64,000 nucleotides of DNA, from contig NZ_CP162139.1 in the NCBI RefSeq assembly GCF_040833985.1, forward strand, positions 1,043,501 through 1,107,500. The letters run 5' to 3'. Of the stretch, positions 8,140-18,117 are shown in pieces. Position numbers and translations under genes: made by a program. The DNA comes from Leptospira sp. WS4.C2. Lineage in GTDB: Bacteria > Spirochaetota > Leptospiria > Leptospirales > Leptospiraceae. The notes beneath the pieces were generated by a model that was not told where the DNA came from, ran no database searches, and was given only the letters and a program-made list of their open reading frames with translations. Numbering within the stretch: position 1 is the first letter of the stretch; each line of letters starts with the position of its first letter.

Positions 8140-8857
8140 GTTTGTCCAGTCCTTCTTCGGATTCTGATTCCTTTCTTTGTTTCCAAGAACGATTCCGATC
8201 GGTTAAGTTAATCGATTCTAGTTTATAATCCAATCGAATCAAATTTCGTTTTCGAAAGAATAAGTTTAAAGTTCCAAGCCTTCCATAGTCTTTCGGACAT
8301 TCGATTTGGTGGACATTCGATAAATACCGAAACCGCACTTGTGGTTTTCCTTCCACAAGAAGGAATAAAGGAAGCTCAGGGTGGTTTTGCCAAGGAAGGA
8401 GGGGAATCTTTGTTTCCTCATCGGCCCCTACATAAACAATCCAACCATCAAAATCCTCAATATTTTTGACATCAATGAGTTCCTGGATGGAACCTAAGCC
8501 TAGTTTTACGGGGCCATGGTTCATCTCTTTTGGTTTTCCGAGAGTAAATCCATCAAAAGGAAATTCCAAAGGTTTGTCTTTGGGACTAAAAGGGTACAAC
8601 ATGTACCCTTTTCCTCGTTTTAAATCTAAATCCATTTTTTCTCGTTCCACAAATCCAAGTAGGGCACTCAGGCCTCCGCGGCCTTCCTCGTCCATTTGTG
8701 TGAAGAGTTCTTTTCCACAATGGAAAAAAATTCGGAGGGGTCGGTCTTCCAAACTGGGGTGAGCACTCGTAGACGTGGTGAGTGTGGTAAGAATAAAAAT
8801 CCCGAATGTAACAAAGGATACGGGGAATCTACCAAGAAATGAAAGACGGATATTCAT
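8015..8857 (-). CDS. Secreted protein, unknown function, overlapping nth
   Basis: 280 residues with a signal peptide (basic N-terminus, V-S-F-V-T-F-G-I-F-I-L, ending T-S-T-S-A-H). Residues ~40-205 seem to be one globular domain (R-I-F-F-H-C-G-K-E-L-F, then G-W-I-V-Y-V-G-A-D), while the last ~55 are low-complexity Lys/Glu/Ser-rich. Forty or so of those tail codons are antisense to nth, so the tail may be poorly constrained or an extension after loss of an earlier stop. Periplasmic or surface location is expected. No family is recognised. Confidence 0.6.
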   Translation of the reverse strand: MNIRLSFLGRFPVSFVTFGIFILTTLTTSTSAHPSLEDRPLRIFFHCGKELFTQMDEEGRGGLSALLGFVEREKMDLDLKRGKGYMLYPFSPKDKPLEFPFDGFTLGKPKEMNHGPVKLGLGSIQELIDVKNIEDFDGWIVYVGADEETKIPLLPWQNHPELPLFLLVEGKPQVRFRYLSNVHQIECPKDYGRLGTLNLFFRKRNLIRLDYKLESINLTDRNRSWKQRKESESEEGLDKPTPKTKDIGKKEDKSNKMSGVPGSSYDREILGTEIGFGKSP

Positions 8858-8950
8858 AAATTAAGACCTTGGTTCTAAGAACGGAAGAAATCGAATCAGA
8901 ATGAACCAAAAAACCTTTTCTCTGTCTAAACTATGGGCAGAAAGGATGCC

Positions 8951-9859
8951 ATGAACTTCTTTAAAAACCTAATTCTCTACGCTAAAATGGTAAAATTTTC
9001 CCACACACTCTTTGCCTTGCCCTTCGCTGGGATCAGTTTCCTCCTCGCCTATTTGGAATCCACTTTGGATACGGGAGACTTACTTCGTATTGCGGCCCTA
9101 GTGCTAGTTTGTATGGTGAGTGCTCGCAGTGCCGCCATGGGGTTCAATCGTTATGTGGATTCAGAAATTGATGAAAAGAACCCACGCACCCAAAACCGAG
9201 AAATTCCTTCTGGAAAAATTTCTAAACTCTCCGCCCTTCTTTTTATTGGTTTGTCCTCCTTCATTTTTATCTTTGCGAGTTTCTTTGTAAACAAACTGGC
9301 TTTTTTACTCTCTTTCCCAGCTCTCTTTGTTTTATTCCTGTATTCACTTACCAAACGGTTCACTCTTTTTTGTCATTTGGTTCTCGGGTTTGCGATTTCT
9401 TTGGCACCACTCGGAGCTTGGATTGCCATCACAGAAACCATCAACTTAGTTCCTATTTTATTTTCTCTGGGCCTTCTTTTCCATATCTCCGCCTTTGATG
9501 TGTTATATGCCATCCAGGATATGGACTTTGATGCTAAAGAAAATCTTCATAGCATTCCCTCTCGCCTAGGTGAAACCAAATCGAGAGCCATTGCTGTTTT
9601 TCTCCATATCCTCTCTTTTGTATTTTTTATCTTTGCCGGAAGCAGTGCAGGTCTTGGTGTTATGTACTTTCTGATTTTATCTGTGATTGGAGTTTTAGTT
9701 TTGTATGAACATAAAATTTCTTATCAGTATAAATCGAAAGACTTACCGATGGTTTTTTACCAAATCAATTCTTGGATCAGTGTTGTGTTGTTCCTTGCGA
9801 TTCTTTTTGATAAATGGAATGAATTTTTACTGAAAGTCTCTTCAGGAATTAGTTTCTAA
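8951..9859 (+). CDS. UbiA-family prenyltransferase (quinone biosynthesis)
   Basis: 302 residues from the ATG at 8951, preferred over the ATG at 8933 because AAAGGA lies 4 bases upstream. It is a multi-spanning membrane protein. The first Asp-rich motif [15 protein letters not shown] binds Mg-prenyl diphosphate, and the second appears as Y-A-I-Q-D-M-D-F-D. The enzyme attaches an isoprenoid chain to an aromatic acid. Translational coupling to a UbiX-type gene suggests quinone synthesis, either ubiquinone-like or the futalosine menaquinone route where the prenyltransferase is MqnP. Leptospires respire with menaquinone, so an MqnP-type role is favoured but not proven. Confidence 0.85.
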   Translation: MNFFKNLILYAKMVKFSHTLFALPFAGISFLLAYLESTLDTGDLLRIAALVLVCMVSARSAAMGFNRYVDSEIDEKNPRTQNREIPSGKISKLSALLFIGLSSFIFIFASFFVNKLAFLLSFPALFVLFLYSLTKRFTLFCHLVLGFAISLAPLGAWIAITETINLVPILFSLGLLFHISAFDVLYAIQDMDFDAKENLHSIPSRLGETKSRAIAVFLHILSFVFFIFAGSSAGLGVMYFLILSVIGVLVLYEHKISYQYKSKDLPMVFYQINSWISVVLFLAILFDKWNEFLLKVSSGISF

Positions 9860-10455
9860 TGAAACTTGTGGTGGGTCTTGCCGGAGCCAGTGGTAGTATT
9901 TATGCTGCAAGATTCCTTCGTGCTTTGTCTGAAGTAGAGGGCGAAACCTATATCACTGCAAGTCCTGCAGCATTACGTATTTTTTCCGAAGAGTATGAAA
10001 CGAAAGTGGAGTCCACAGAAGACATCCTATCTTTTGTGGAAACCAAATGGAAAACCAAACCCAAACATAAATTTCATGTGCGTAATTTTTTTGATATAGG
10101 CTCAGACATTGCCAGTGGATCCAACCGTTGGGATGCGATGGTTGTAGTTCCCTGCAGTATGAAGACTGTGGCTTCGATGTCCCAAGGTTTAACCGAAAAT
10201 TTAATTGAAAGAGCCGCTGATGTATCCTTGAAAGAAAGAAGAAGGCTCATTGTAGTTCCGAGAGAGACTCCTTACAACCGCATCCATCTAAAAAATCTTT
10301 TGACACTGGACGAGGCGGGGGCTATCATTCTTCCTGCATCCCCCGGTTTCTACCAAATGCCAAAAACTTTGGACGACCTTGGAGATTTTATTGCGGGAAG
10401 GATCTTTAATCTACTCGGAATTGATCAAACTCTCTATCCTAAGTGGATGGGGTAA
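9859..10455 (+). CDS. ubiX: UbiX-family flavin prenyltransferase
   Basis: 198 residues. The start codon overlaps the UbiA stop as TAATG, so the two are translationally coupled. The UbiX blocks are [11 protein letters not shown] (FMN phosphate site), [13 protein letters not shown] and [13 protein letters not shown]. UbiX joins a dimethylallyl group to FMN to make prenyl-FMN, the cofactor of UbiD-type decarboxylases. No ubiD homologue is in this window. The 3' end overlaps the convergent thioesterase gene by 17 bp. Confidence 0.9.
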   Translation: MKLVVGLAGASGSIYAARFLRALSEVEGETYITASPAALRIFSEEYETKVESTEDILSFVETKWKTKPKHKFHVRNFFDIGSDIASGSNRWDAMVVVPCSMKTVASMSQGLTENLIERAADVSLKERRRLIVVPRETPYNRIHLKNLLTLDEAGAIILPASPGFYQMPKTLDDLGDFIAGRIFNLLGIDQTLYPKWMG

Positions 10456-10852
10456 AGTTCCGAAAGTAAGCGGTCGGTTTTCCATTGTCACCTAAACAAA
10501 CATAGGTGATATCACTTTCGATCACTGCGGACATTTTTCCCGTTTGCGGGTTATTGGTAATGGCCAAAGTCCGGGAAGTGACAGAAGATTTTCCGTATTT
10601 TACGATTTTTCCGTAGATTTGGATGATGTCTCCAGCCCTGGCAGGCGAGCGAAATACCACATTGTCCATACTCATCGTGACAATATTGGTATAACGAATT
10701 TTATTCATCACATACATTGCCATCCCTTCATCGATCCAGGAGAGCATTTTCCCCCCAAAAAGATTGTTATGGTAGTTCAAATCGTCAGGTTGGACCAGGT
10801 GTTGGGTGACCAGTTCCATATCGCGGAGTTTGTTCTGAATCGTGTCGACCAT
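10439..10852 (-). CDS. Acyl-CoA thioesterase (hotdog fold, YciA/BACH-like)
   Basis: 137 residues from the ATG at 10852 (M-V-D-T-I-Q-N-K-L). An upstream in-frame ATG at 10936 would run 18 bp into the divergent pyrB gene and add a non-conserved stretch, so it is rejected. The signature [17 protein letters not shown] carries the catalytic Asn-Gly-Gly/Asp set of YciA-type thioesterases. These hydrolyse acyl-CoAs to free acids and CoA in the cytoplasm. A typical [10 protein letters not shown] strand follows. Confidence 0.85.
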   Translation of the reverse strand: MVDTIQNKLRDMELVTQHLVQPDDLNYHNNLFGGKMLSWIDEGMAMYVMNKIRYTNIVTMSMDNVVFRSPARAGDIIQIYGKIVKYGKSSVTSRTLAITNNPQTGKMSAVIESDITYVCLGDNGKPTAYFRNFTPST

Positions 10853-10918
10853 AAATACCAAAAAATATGTTTTCGATTTATTCGATACCAAAAACCCTAG
10901 AGAAAAGATTTCTGACTT

Positions 10919-11851
10919 ATGCACTCTTATTCTCACAAAAACATTTTAGACACCCTCCAATTTTCCAAAGACGACCTCAATTACCTAATTGGAAAAACAA
11001 ACCGGATGAATGCCCTGCATGAATCAGGTAAAGCCTTTGGAATCCTACATGGGAAACTCCTGGCCTCTTTGTTTTTTGAAGCCAGCACCCGGACGAGAAT
11101 GAGTTTTGAAGCGGCTATGGAAAGGCTAGGGGGAAGGCTGATCTCTACCGTGGGTTTCCAGTTTTCCTCGATCTCTAAGGGGGAAACCTTGTATGATACG
11201 ATGAAGATGATCGAAGCCTATTGTGACATTGCAGTCATCCGCCACCCAGTGGAAGGATCCTCACGGATTGCCGCAGGGGCCGTGAACATCCCTGTGATCA
11301 ACGCAGGAGATGGTGCCGGCCAACACCCCACCCAAGCCCTTCTCGATTTGTACACGATTGTTTCTGAAAAAGGAAAGATCGATGGTCTAAACATCGCTTT
11401 TATCGGCGATTTGAAATACGGAAGAACCATCCACTCTCTTATCAATCTACTACGTCATTATCCGGTGCACTTGTATCTGATCAGTCCTGAAGAGTTGCGG
11501 CTTCCTGAAAAGTACAAAAAGAACTTAGAAGGTTTTCCTATGACTTGGGAAGAAACCACAGACATCAAAGCCTTCTGGGACGCGGATGTTGCCTATGTTA
11601 CCCGTATCCAAGAAGAACGTTTCCCTGATCATAGAGAGTATGAAAAACTAAAAGATATTTATAAAGTGAATAAGGAACTTGTCCTTGCTTCTAAAAAAGA
11701 TACAACCATCCTCCATCCACTTCCTCGTGTGAATGAACTTTCTACCGATGTAGATGACCTCCCCAATGCAGCTTACTTCCGTCAGGCGAAGTATGGCGTG
11801 GTGGTTCGGATGGCCTTACTTTGCCTAAGTCTTGGAGTGGATTTTGACTAA
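10919..11851 (+). CDS. pyrB: Aspartate carbamoyltransferase catalytic subunit
   Basis: 310 residues, standard for the catalytic chain. The carbamoyl-phosphate loop [13 protein letters not shown] (S56-R60), the conserved S-x-x-K-G-E segment (S-S-I-S-K-G-E-T) and H-P-T-Q-A-L-L-D are all present, as is the C-terminal H-P-L-P-R-V-N-E. It makes carbamoyl-aspartate in pyrimidine synthesis. No regulatory pyrI gene follows; instead a DUF2203 gene overlaps the stop, so the enzyme is probably an unregulated trimer or is controlled otherwise. Confidence 0.95.
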   Translation: MHSYSHKNILDTLQFSKDDLNYLIGKTNRMNALHESGKAFGILHGKLLASLFFEASTRTRMSFEAAMERLGGRLISTVGFQFSSISKGETLYDTMKMIEAYCDIAVIRHPVEGSSRIAAGAVNIPVINAGDGAGQHPTQALLDLYTIVSEKGKIDGLNIAFIGDLKYGRTIHSLINLLRHYPVHLYLISPEELRLPEKYKKNLEGFPMTWEETTDIKAFWDADVAYVTRIQEERFPDHREYEKLKDIYKVNKELVLASKKDTTILHPLPRVNELSTDVDDLPNAAYFRQAKYGVVVRMALLCLSLGVDFD

Positions 11852-12212
11852 AAAGATTTGGACATTAAATGAGGCAAAAGAGGTCCTACCGCTCGTGCGA
11901 GACATCACAAGAGAATACTATTTAAGGGCCAGCGTTCTTGCTGACGATGTGCGGAACAAATTACTGCCGGAAAATGTTTTAGAAGCCAAAGAAGAAGAAA
12001 TCGGTGAAATTGTAAAACATTGGACGAATGAAATTTTGGCCATGCATATCGATGTCAAAGGATTGTGGCTCGTTGATTTTGACCACGGGACTGGGTTCTA
12101 TTGTTGGACTTGGGGCGAAGAAGACGTGTTATACGAACACGGTTATCATGAAGGATTTAGATCGAGAAAACTCATAGAGGAAAATAAAGAAGAAGATGAC
12201 TCAGATAAATGA
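11844..12212 (+). CDS. DUF2203-family protein
   Basis: 122 residues from the TTG at 11844, which has GGAG 6 bases upstream and overlaps the pyrB stop by 8 bp; another in-frame TTG at 11832 is possible. The N-terminal [17 protein letters not shown] and the late block with G-L-W-L-V-D-F and C-W-T-W-G-E-E are characteristic of the small DUF2203 family, an all-helical start and a compact Trp-rich end. The biochemical role is unknown. It is coupled to pyrB upstream and overlaps dapL downstream by 17 bp, forming one transcription unit. Confidence 0.75.
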   Translation: MTKKIWTLNEAKEVLPLVRDITREYYLRASVLADDVRNKLLPENVLEAKEEEIGEIVKHWTNEILAMHIDVKGLWLVDFDHGTGFYCWTWGEEDVLYEHGYHEGFRSRKLIEENKEEDDSDK

Positions 12213-13422
12213 AAACTATTTAAAATTAAAAGCAGGATATTTGTTTCCAGAAATTGGAAGAAGGGTCAAAGCCTATTCCGATGCCAACCAAAATGCTAAA
12301 ATCATCCGTCTTGGAATTGGGGATGTTACTCTTCCTTTGGCACCAACGATTGTGAATGCTATGGTGGATGCGGCCAAAGAAATGGGAAGTGCTAATGGAT
12401 TCCATGGTTATGGACCAGAACAAGGGTATTCTTTTCTCATCCAAAAGATCATTGCTCACGACTACACCGGACGTGGGGTCCAAATCGCAGAAGATGAAGT
12501 TTTTGTTTCAGACGGTTCTAAATGTGACTGCGGAAACATCCAAGAGATATTTTCTTTAGATAGTAAAATTGCCGTCGTCGATCCCGTCTATCCCGTGTAT
12601 GTCGATACCAATGTGATGGCAGGTCGTACGGGAGAAGTGGGTGCGGACGGACGATATGCGAATATCATTTATATGCCGGCAACAGAAGAAAACAATTTTG
12701 AACCAGATTTTCCAAAAGAAAAACCAGACATCATTTACCTCTGTTATCCGAATAACCCAACCGGGATGGTCGCAACTAAGGCACGTCTTACGGAATGGGT
12801 GAACTTTGCCAAAAAAATGGGAAGTATCATTCTTTACGATTCGGCTTATGAATCTTTTATCCAAGATCCAGAAATTCCCAAATCCATTTACGAAATTCCA
12901 GGAGCCAAAGAAGTGGCAATGGAATTTAGATCTTTTTCCAAAACGGCTGGATTTACCGGAACTCGCTGCGCCTACCTTGTGATTCCCAAAGACTTAAAAG
13001 GAAAAACAAAATCGGGAGAAGAAGTGAGTTTTAATTCTCTTTGGAACCGCCGCCACACCACCAAGTTCAATGGAGTGTCTTACGTAACACAAAAAGGAGC
13101 CGAGGCAGTTTTTTCCACACAAGGCCAAGTGGAAATTAAAGGACAAATTTCCTACTATATGGAAAATGCGAAACTCATCAGAGAAGGATTGGTAAAGGCA
13201 GGTTATACTGTATTTGGGGGAATGAACGCTCCTTACATTTGGCTAAAAACTCCAAGAGGGCTCAAATCTTGGGAATTTTTTGACGAACTTTTGGGAACAG
13301 CACAAGTGGTGGGAACCCCTGGTTCGGGATTTGGCCCGGCAGGAGAGGGATATTTTCGACTTTCTGCCTTTGGAAAGCGCGAAGATGTCATTTCTGCCAT
13401 AGAACGAATCCAAAAAATGTAA
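12196..13422 (+). CDS. dapL: LL-diaminopimelate aminotransferase
   Basis: 408 residues, the length of known DapL enzymes. The PLP lysine is K249 in [13 protein letters not shown]. The N-terminal [10 protein letters not shown] and the Y-P-N-N-P-T-G block are diagnostic of the DapL branch. It converts tetrahydrodipicolinate directly to LL-diaminopimelate, skipping the succinyl or acetyl steps of lysine and peptidoglycan precursor synthesis. This route is known from plants, Chlamydia and Leptospira and supports the taxonomic reading of the window. Confidence 0.95.
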   Translation: MTQINENYLKLKAGYLFPEIGRRVKAYSDANQNAKIIRLGIGDVTLPLAPTIVNAMVDAAKEMGSANGFHGYGPEQGYSFLIQKIIAHDYTGRGVQIAEDEVFVSDGSKCDCGNIQEIFSLDSKIAVVDPVYPVYVDTNVMAGRTGEVGADGRYANIIYMPATEENNFEPDFPKEKPDIIYLCYPNNPTGMVATKARLTEWVNFAKKMGSIILYDSAYESFIQDPEIPKSIYEIPGAKEVAMEFRSFSKTAGFTGTRCAYLVIPKDLKGKTKSGEEVSFNSLWNRRHTTKFNGVSYVTQKGAEAVFSTQGQVEIKGQISYYMENAKLIREGLVKAGYTVFGGMNAPYIWLKTPRGLKSWEFFDELLGTAQVVGTPGSGFGPAGEGYFRLSAFGKREDVISAIERIQKM

Positions 13423-13474
13423 AATTTAGTCCTGGTTTTTCCTGTAGCTCCGATATATAAAACAAGGTAGAGCT

Positions 13475-14467
13475 ATGGGAAAATGGAAATTCATCCTCTT
13501 TTTTGCAATGGTTGTGGGTCACATCTCACATATCAGCGCAGTATCTCCAGAACAAACAAATCTGGGGATTTTAATCTTTGAAAACAAAGAAAACTTAAAT
13601 TTTATCAATGTGGCTCTCAGCAATTTGGCGCCTTCCCAAGAAGAGGTGCAGGCACCGGCACAACCTGGAGCTGAGACACCCGCTGCGGATCCTTCCAAAA
13701 AGAATTTGGACTTTGATTATTTCAAACTTCTCAAAGCAGCCAACCAATCTGACTTCAGCGGAAACATGTGGTACTTACAAAGTAACTATGTGTATGGATT
13801 TCGCCAACTCCGCCAAGCCCAAGGAGAACTAAAAGCTATCTTTGAAATCGTTCTTCAAAAGTACATTGAAGATGCAAGAGCGCTACTTGAAGCCGCAGCT
13901 CCCACAATCATTCGATCCAACGACAATAACGCCAAAGCGTTGTTACGTTTAGGTTTCCGGGACCTTCGTTCTTCTGAAGATCTTTATACAACAGGTCTTA
14001 ACTCAAGCCCACACCAATACCGATACAAACTCACTCTATATAAAGAAGGGATTCTTACTTTACGCCGTGCCAAACGTTTTGCTATCCTTGCGATGATTTA
14101 CAGCAAAACACCGGATGAAGACAAACCAGAATACCAATACCGTTCCAATGAAGATTTAAAAGATGCTCGTAACGAAGAAAAACAACGTAACTACGAGAAG
14201 GTGAGAGATACGATCATTAACTTTGTGGAAAACAAACGTATGGAAAGAACGGTTGTTCCACCCGGAAATCCTGATGCAAAACCTTTGGATCTTTTAGAAC
14301 AACATGACGACAATTACGGCCTCATCACTTCCAAAAAATTGGATCTACTAATGGAAGCCAATGCTCAAATCAAAGAGACGGAAGGAGCAAGACGTGAGTC
14401 TGTTCCCCCAACTCCTAAGTTTGATGAAAACGGAAAAGCGATCTATCCAGAAGAAAAGAAAAAATAA
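13475..14467 (+). CDS. Secreted helical protein, unknown function
   Basis: 330 residues with a signal peptide (M-G-K-W-K-F, hydrophobic core, ending H-I-S-A-V). A Pro/Ala/Glu-rich linker at ~50-75 precedes a long charged, almost wholly helical part (~75-330) with repeated Leu/Ala/Arg-rich helices. An AAGGTAGAG site lies just upstream of the ATG. It is followed by another signal-peptide helical gene after one base, so the two are probably made together and may interact in the periplasm. I do not recognise a family. Confidence 0.7.
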   Translation: MGKWKFILFFAMVVGHISHISAVSPEQTNLGILIFENKENLNFINVALSNLAPSQEEVQAPAQPGAETPAADPSKKNLDFDYFKLLKAANQSDFSGNMWYLQSNYVYGFRQLRQAQGELKAIFEIVLQKYIEDARALLEAAAPTIIRSNDNNAKALLRLGFRDLRSSEDLYTTGLNSSPHQYRYKLTLYKEGILTLRRAKRFAILAMIYSKTPDEDKPEYQYRSNEDLKDARNEEKQRNYEKVRDTIINFVENKRMERTVVPPGNPDAKPLDLLEQHDDNYGLITSKKLDLLMEANAQIKETEGARRESVPPTPKFDENGKAIYPEEKKK

Positions 14468-14468
14468 T

Positions 14469-15107
14469 ATGAAGAGGATTGCCGGTGTTCTCATCTTCTT
14501 TTTTACTCTCAGCATTGTGGCTAAAACCACAATGTCTTACAGAGAACGTAAAAAACAATTAGATGGAAAAATAACACTGGTTCTCGACATCAAAGAACAA
14601 TTGAAGTTGGAACCAGAAATTGGTAAAACTTCGGTTGAGGCGATGCGCACACAAGTGGAAGAAACCTACCGTGGTGGCAACCGTGTGGAAATTGAAAAAA
14701 CTCTTTCCATTGCCGAGGGAGACATCCACGCCACACAAAGAAAACTCTGTTTTCCCATGGAAGAATCTGCAAACCAGCTCTACCAAAAAGCCATGGGACA
14801 ATGGATTCTTATCGAAGGGGAAGATAAAAACGGTTCCAAACAATTGGAATGGGATACCAAAGAGAAAATCCAAAGGTATCTTGTGATGGCAAAAACAGAA
14901 AAAGACCATGCAAAAGAGTTTTTTTTATCCGGTAATTACCAACTTTCTCTCCACACATACAAACGTTCGCTAGTTTACAGTCTTATGTCTTTACGATCGC
15001 AAAAAGCTGAGATCCCCGAAGAATACCAAACCGCTGACAATGTTTGGGTCCAACCGATTTGGATGGGCCTTCACAAACAAAAGCAAAACACGATTCAAGA
15101 AAACTAA
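14469..15107 (+). CDS. Secreted helical protein, partner of the preceding gene
   Basis: 212 residues from the ATG at 14469, one base after the previous stop. A longer frame from 14361 would lie inside the preceding gene and is rejected. It opens with a signal peptide (M-K-R-I-A-G-V-L-I-F-F-F-T-L). The mature part is strongly charged and helical, with T-x-Y-R-G-G-N-R-V-E-I-E-K-T-L-S near residue 75 and a TPR-like A-K-E-F-F-L-S-G-N-Y-Q-L-S-L-H-T-Y-K-R-S motif near 155-175. The purine-rich end of the previous gene supplies the ribosome binding site. Function unknown. Confidence 0.7.
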   Translation: MKRIAGVLIFFFTLSIVAKTTMSYRERKKQLDGKITLVLDIKEQLKLEPEIGKTSVEAMRTQVEETYRGGNRVEIEKTLSIAEGDIHATQRKLCFPMEESANQLYQKAMGQWILIEGEDKNGSKQLEWDTKEKIQRYLVMAKTEKDHAKEFFLSGNYQLSLHTYKRSLVYSLMSLRSQKAEIPEEYQTADNVWVQPIWMGLHKQKQNTIQEN

Positions 15108-15152
15108 AATTTCGATTTTCACAGGTATCAAATTCCAAAGAATGACTGGTTA

Positions 15153-16316
15153 GTGAAGTTTGAATCACTCTACCGTCATTTTTTGCTGACAAGAGCTACC
15201 CACCTTCCCGTCATTTCGGAGGAGGGTGAGTTGTTAGGTCTACTTTCCAAAGATCGTGTCCACCGCGAGTTATCCGATTTGGGAAGAGAAAGAGAAGATT
15301 TGGATGAAATCCCCTTGGACATCCTCGAAACGGAACTTCACGAAAACTTGATTTTATATTTTAAAGAATCCGCTCAGATTCCGGTCATCGGTCTCAATGG
15401 AGAAAAAAAAGACAATTGGGACAAACCTCGGTTTCTTGCCGCCTTCACTAAGTTAGATGCTTTGCAGATTCGGGATCCAAAACTAGAAGAAATCGAATCC
15501 AAACTCGAAAAAAAGAAGGAAAACGCTGATTCTGTCCAGTGGTTTATGGAACTCATCCTATCTCATTTTCCGGATGGACTATTGGCAACTGATGTCACAG
15601 GCTCCACTGTTTTTTATAATGAAACTTTTGAAAAAGAAATTCTCACCAAATCTTTGTTTCGTGACTCGCTTCAGTTAGCAGAAAAATTCCTTCACAATCT
15701 CAATAGAGAAGTTCTTGCGGCTTATTTAAAGGACCATGATATGAGTTTGGGTAAGGACGCCGACACCAGTGTTTTGTATACGAACATAACTGAGCTTAGG
15801 GTCACACTTCGAATCGTGACATTAAAAAAAGAAAAAAAGGTGTTTGGGTTTTTATATCATTTTTCTCCTTCTTCTTTTGCCAACCCGACGGGGAATGGAC
15901 AGTCTGAATTCCCGAATTTAGAGGAAGCCTTCCATTCCAAACTTCCCTTGGAGTCAGTTTTGGAAGAAATGGAAGCGCATTACATCCATAAGTCGCTTAA
16001 AAGAAATTCAAACAATATCTCACATACAGCAACGGAGCTCGGTGTTCCAAGAACTACTTTGCAAAATAGAATCCGGTTTTTAAAACTTTCCGAACGTTTC
16101 CGTAATGAAACCAAAGTGAAGACAGTCATTCCTAGAAAACGCTCGGAAAAACCAGAGCAAACGGCGAAAAAAACAGCCATGAAAGGAAAACCTGTTTCTT
16201 CTAAAAAGGCCAAAATCCTTAAGAAACCGGTGAAATCTTCGAAATCAGGGCCTATTGCGAAGAAACAGAGTAAAAATCAAAGTCCAGCGAGAAAAAAGAC
16301 AAAAAAAAGACGTTGA
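15153..16316 (+). CDS. Regulator with CBS-like/PAS-like sensor, Fis-type HTH and Lys-rich tail
   Basis: 387 residues from a GTG start without a strong ribosome binding site. Residues 5-115 look like CBS-type sequence (H-L-P-V-I-S-E-E-G-E-L-L-G-L-L-S, then I-P-V-I-G-L). Residues ~128-235 look like a PAS domain (F-P-D-G-L-L-A-T-D-V-T-G-S-T-V-F-Y-N). Residues ~275-320 form a Fis-type helix-turn-helix (I-S-H-T-A-T-E-L-G-V-P-R-T-T-L-Q-N-R-I). The last ~60 residues are Lys/Ser/Ala/Pro repeats like a histone-H1 tail. The AAA+ domain that would couple such an HTH to sigma-54 is absent, so it probably acts as a plain DNA-binding regulator. It lies just upstream of rho. Confidence 0.7.
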   Translation: MKFESLYRHFLLTRATHLPVISEEGELLGLLSKDRVHRELSDLGREREDLDEIPLDILETELHENLILYFKESAQIPVIGLNGEKKDNWDKPRFLAAFTKLDALQIRDPKLEEIESKLEKKKENADSVQWFMELILSHFPDGLLATDVTGSTVFYNETFEKEILTKSLFRDSLQLAEKFLHNLNREVLAAYLKDHDMSLGKDADTSVLYTNITELRVTLRIVTLKKEKKVFGFLYHFSPSSFANPTGNGQSEFPNLEEAFHSKLPLESVLEEMEAHYIHKSLKRNSNNISHTATELGVPRTTLQNRIRFLKLSERFRNETKVKTVIPRKRSEKPEQTAKKTAMKGKPVSSKKAKILKKPVKSSKSGPIAKKQSKNQSPARKKTKKRR

Positions 16317-16456
16317 CGAAAATCAGGGAAAAACGATTTTTTCATTACCGTTTGAGAAAACACCTCCGCACTTCGCTGTTTCCCTTGCATACTTAACTTG
16401 CACAAATGGTTTCCCAAATTTAATCAAATACTCTAACAATCAATGTAGAACAATCT

Positions 16457-17860
16457 ATGGCATCACGCAAACAAGACGAAATTCAAGTTAATCCCCCCGA
16501 AGACCAAACCGAATACACAAACGGCATCATGGACCAAGAAGATGGTTCCGAACCACCGAAACAATTTAAGAAGAAAAAAGGCCGATACGAAGGTCCCATT
16601 CCTCCTCCACTTGATTTAGTAGAACTTAAGAAAAAAAACATCAATGAACTAGCAGACCTTGCCAAAGGTTTGGGAGTGGAAAACACTCATGGACTAAAGA
16701 AACAAAACTTGATGTTTGCTCTTCTCCAAGCACAAACCGAAAAAGACGGCCAAGTGCATGCAGCCGGAGTGATGGAAAGACTCCCTGATGGTTATGGTTT
16801 CCTAAGGTCACCTGACTACAATTATGTGCCAGGTCCAGATGATATTTATGTATCTCCTTCTCAAATTAAACTTTTTGGTCTTCGTACTGGCGATACAGTA
16901 ACGGGACTTATACGACCACCTAAAGAAGCAGAAAGATTTTTTGCCATGCTCCGCGTGGAATCTATCAACGGATTCCCGGTGGAAGTGGCCGGGAAAAGAA
17001 ATTTATTTGATAACCTAACTCCGCTTTATCCAGACGAAAGAATCAATATGGAGTTTGACCCGAGTCATTTGGACACTCGTATCATTGACCTTATGTGTCC
17101 GATTGGAAAGGGACAAAGGGCTCTCATTGTAGCTCCACCTAGAACTGGTAAAACGGTTCTTATGCAATCGATCGCCAATGCGATTACAAGAAACCACCCT
17201 GAAATTTTTCTTATCGTATTACTCATTGATGAACGTCCCGAAGAAGTTACTGACATGGCTCGCCATGTAAAGGGAGAAGTGGTGAGTTCCACTTTTGATG
17301 AACCAGCACAACGCCACGTACAAGTAGCAGAGATGGTCATTGAAAAAGCAAAACGACTTGTAGAACATGGGAAAGATGTGGTCATCTTACTTGATTCCAT
17401 CACAAGACTTGCTCGGGCTTACAACCAAGTGGTACCTACTTCAGGAAAGATCCTTTCTGGTGGTGTGGATTCCAACGCCCTCCACAAACCAAAACGTTTT
17501 TTTGGAGCCGCAAGAAACATCGAAGAAGGTGGGTCACTCACCATCATCGCTACGGCCCTCATTGATACCGGTTCCCGAATGGACGAGGTGATTTTTGAGG
17601 AATTTAAGGGAACGGGAAATATGGAAATTCATCTAGACCGAAAACTCGCGGACAAACGAATTTTTCCTGCCATTGACATCAACCGCTCTGGAACGAGAAA
17701 AGAAGAACTCCTGCTTCCACAGGACACCCTCACTCGTGTTTTTATCCTCCGAAAAGTACTTTCTCCCATGAGTATCACCGAAAGTATGGAACTATTGATT
17801 GAAAAAATGCGCGGTGCGAAGACCAACGACCAATTCCTCGCCAGCATGAATACGAACTAA
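16457..17860 (+). CDS. rho: Transcription termination factor Rho
   Basis: 467 residues. The N-terminal helical bundle ([13 protein letters not shown]) is preceded by a Lys-rich stretch (~36-44). An RNA-binding cold-shock-like domain follows ([14 protein letters not shown]). The ATPase has Walker A A-P-P-R-T-G-K-T (226-233), [10 protein letters not shown], and the Q-loop/R-loop region [11 protein letters not shown]. Rho is a hexameric RNA translocase that ends transcription at untranslated RNA. Few strong intrinsic terminators are visible in the window, consistent with a broad role for Rho. It is 10 bp upstream of rpmE. Confidence 0.97.
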   Translation: MASRKQDEIQVNPPEDQTEYTNGIMDQEDGSEPPKQFKKKKGRYEGPIPPPLDLVELKKKNINELADLAKGLGVENTHGLKKQNLMFALLQAQTEKDGQVHAAGVMERLPDGYGFLRSPDYNYVPGPDDIYVSPSQIKLFGLRTGDTVTGLIRPPKEAERFFAMLRVESINGFPVEVAGKRNLFDNLTPLYPDERINMEFDPSHLDTRIIDLMCPIGKGQRALIVAPPRTGKTVLMQSIANAITRNHPEIFLIVLLIDERPEEVTDMARHVKGEVVSSTFDEPAQRHVQVAEMVIEKAKRLVEHGKDVVILLDSITRLARAYNQVVPTSGKILSGGVDSNALHKPKRFFGAARNIEEGGSLTIIATALIDTGSRMDEVIFEEFKGTGNMEIHLDRKLADKRIFPAIDINRSGTRKEELLLPQDTLTRVFILRKVLSPMSITESMELLIEKMRGAKTNDQFLASMNTN

Positions 17861-17870
17861 AAGGGCCACC

Positions 17871-18071
17871 ATGAAAACTGACATACATCCAAAATACGTT
17901 GCTGCTAAAATCAAATGCGCTTGCGGTACTGTGATCGAAACTAGATCTACTGCCGGGGATATCAGTGTGGAAATTTGTTCCAACTGCCACCCATTCTTTA
18001 CTGGAAAATCCAAACTTTTGGATACAACAGGCCGCGTAGACAAGTTCAAGAAAAAATACAAAATGAAGTAA
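17871..18071 (+). CDS. rpmE: 50S ribosomal protein L31 (zinc-binding type)
   Basis: 66 residues with M-K-T-D-I-H-P-K-Y at the start, C-A-C and C-S-N-C zinc-ligand pairs, and the H-P-F-F-T-G-K ending typical of L31. This is the C+ zinc form, which usually serves in zinc-replete cells and can be swapped for a C- paralogue under zinc limitation; no paralogue is in the window. Rho-rpmE adjacency is common in bacteria and supports both calls. Confidence 0.95.
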   Translation: MKTDIHPKYVAAKIKCACGTVIETRSTAGDISVEICSNCHPFFTGKSKLLDTTGRVDKFKKKYKMK

Positions 18072-18117
18072 TTGGCATCCGCCAAATCCGTCTAACTAAT
18101 AAACGGGGAGAACACTC

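Noticed and set aside
11832..12212. TTG at 11832 as start of the DUF2203 gene
   Set aside because: The TTG at 11844 has a better-spaced GGAG; the earlier one would place that site inside the coding region. Not excluded entirely.
14361..14468. Upstream extension of the second helical secreted protein
   Set aside because: It lies wholly within the preceding gene in another frame; the signal peptide starts at 14469.
16318..16343. AT-rich GAAAATC/GATTTT stem before rho as a terminator
   Set aside because: The stem is weak, nearly all A-T, and such pairings are frequent by chance in this composition.
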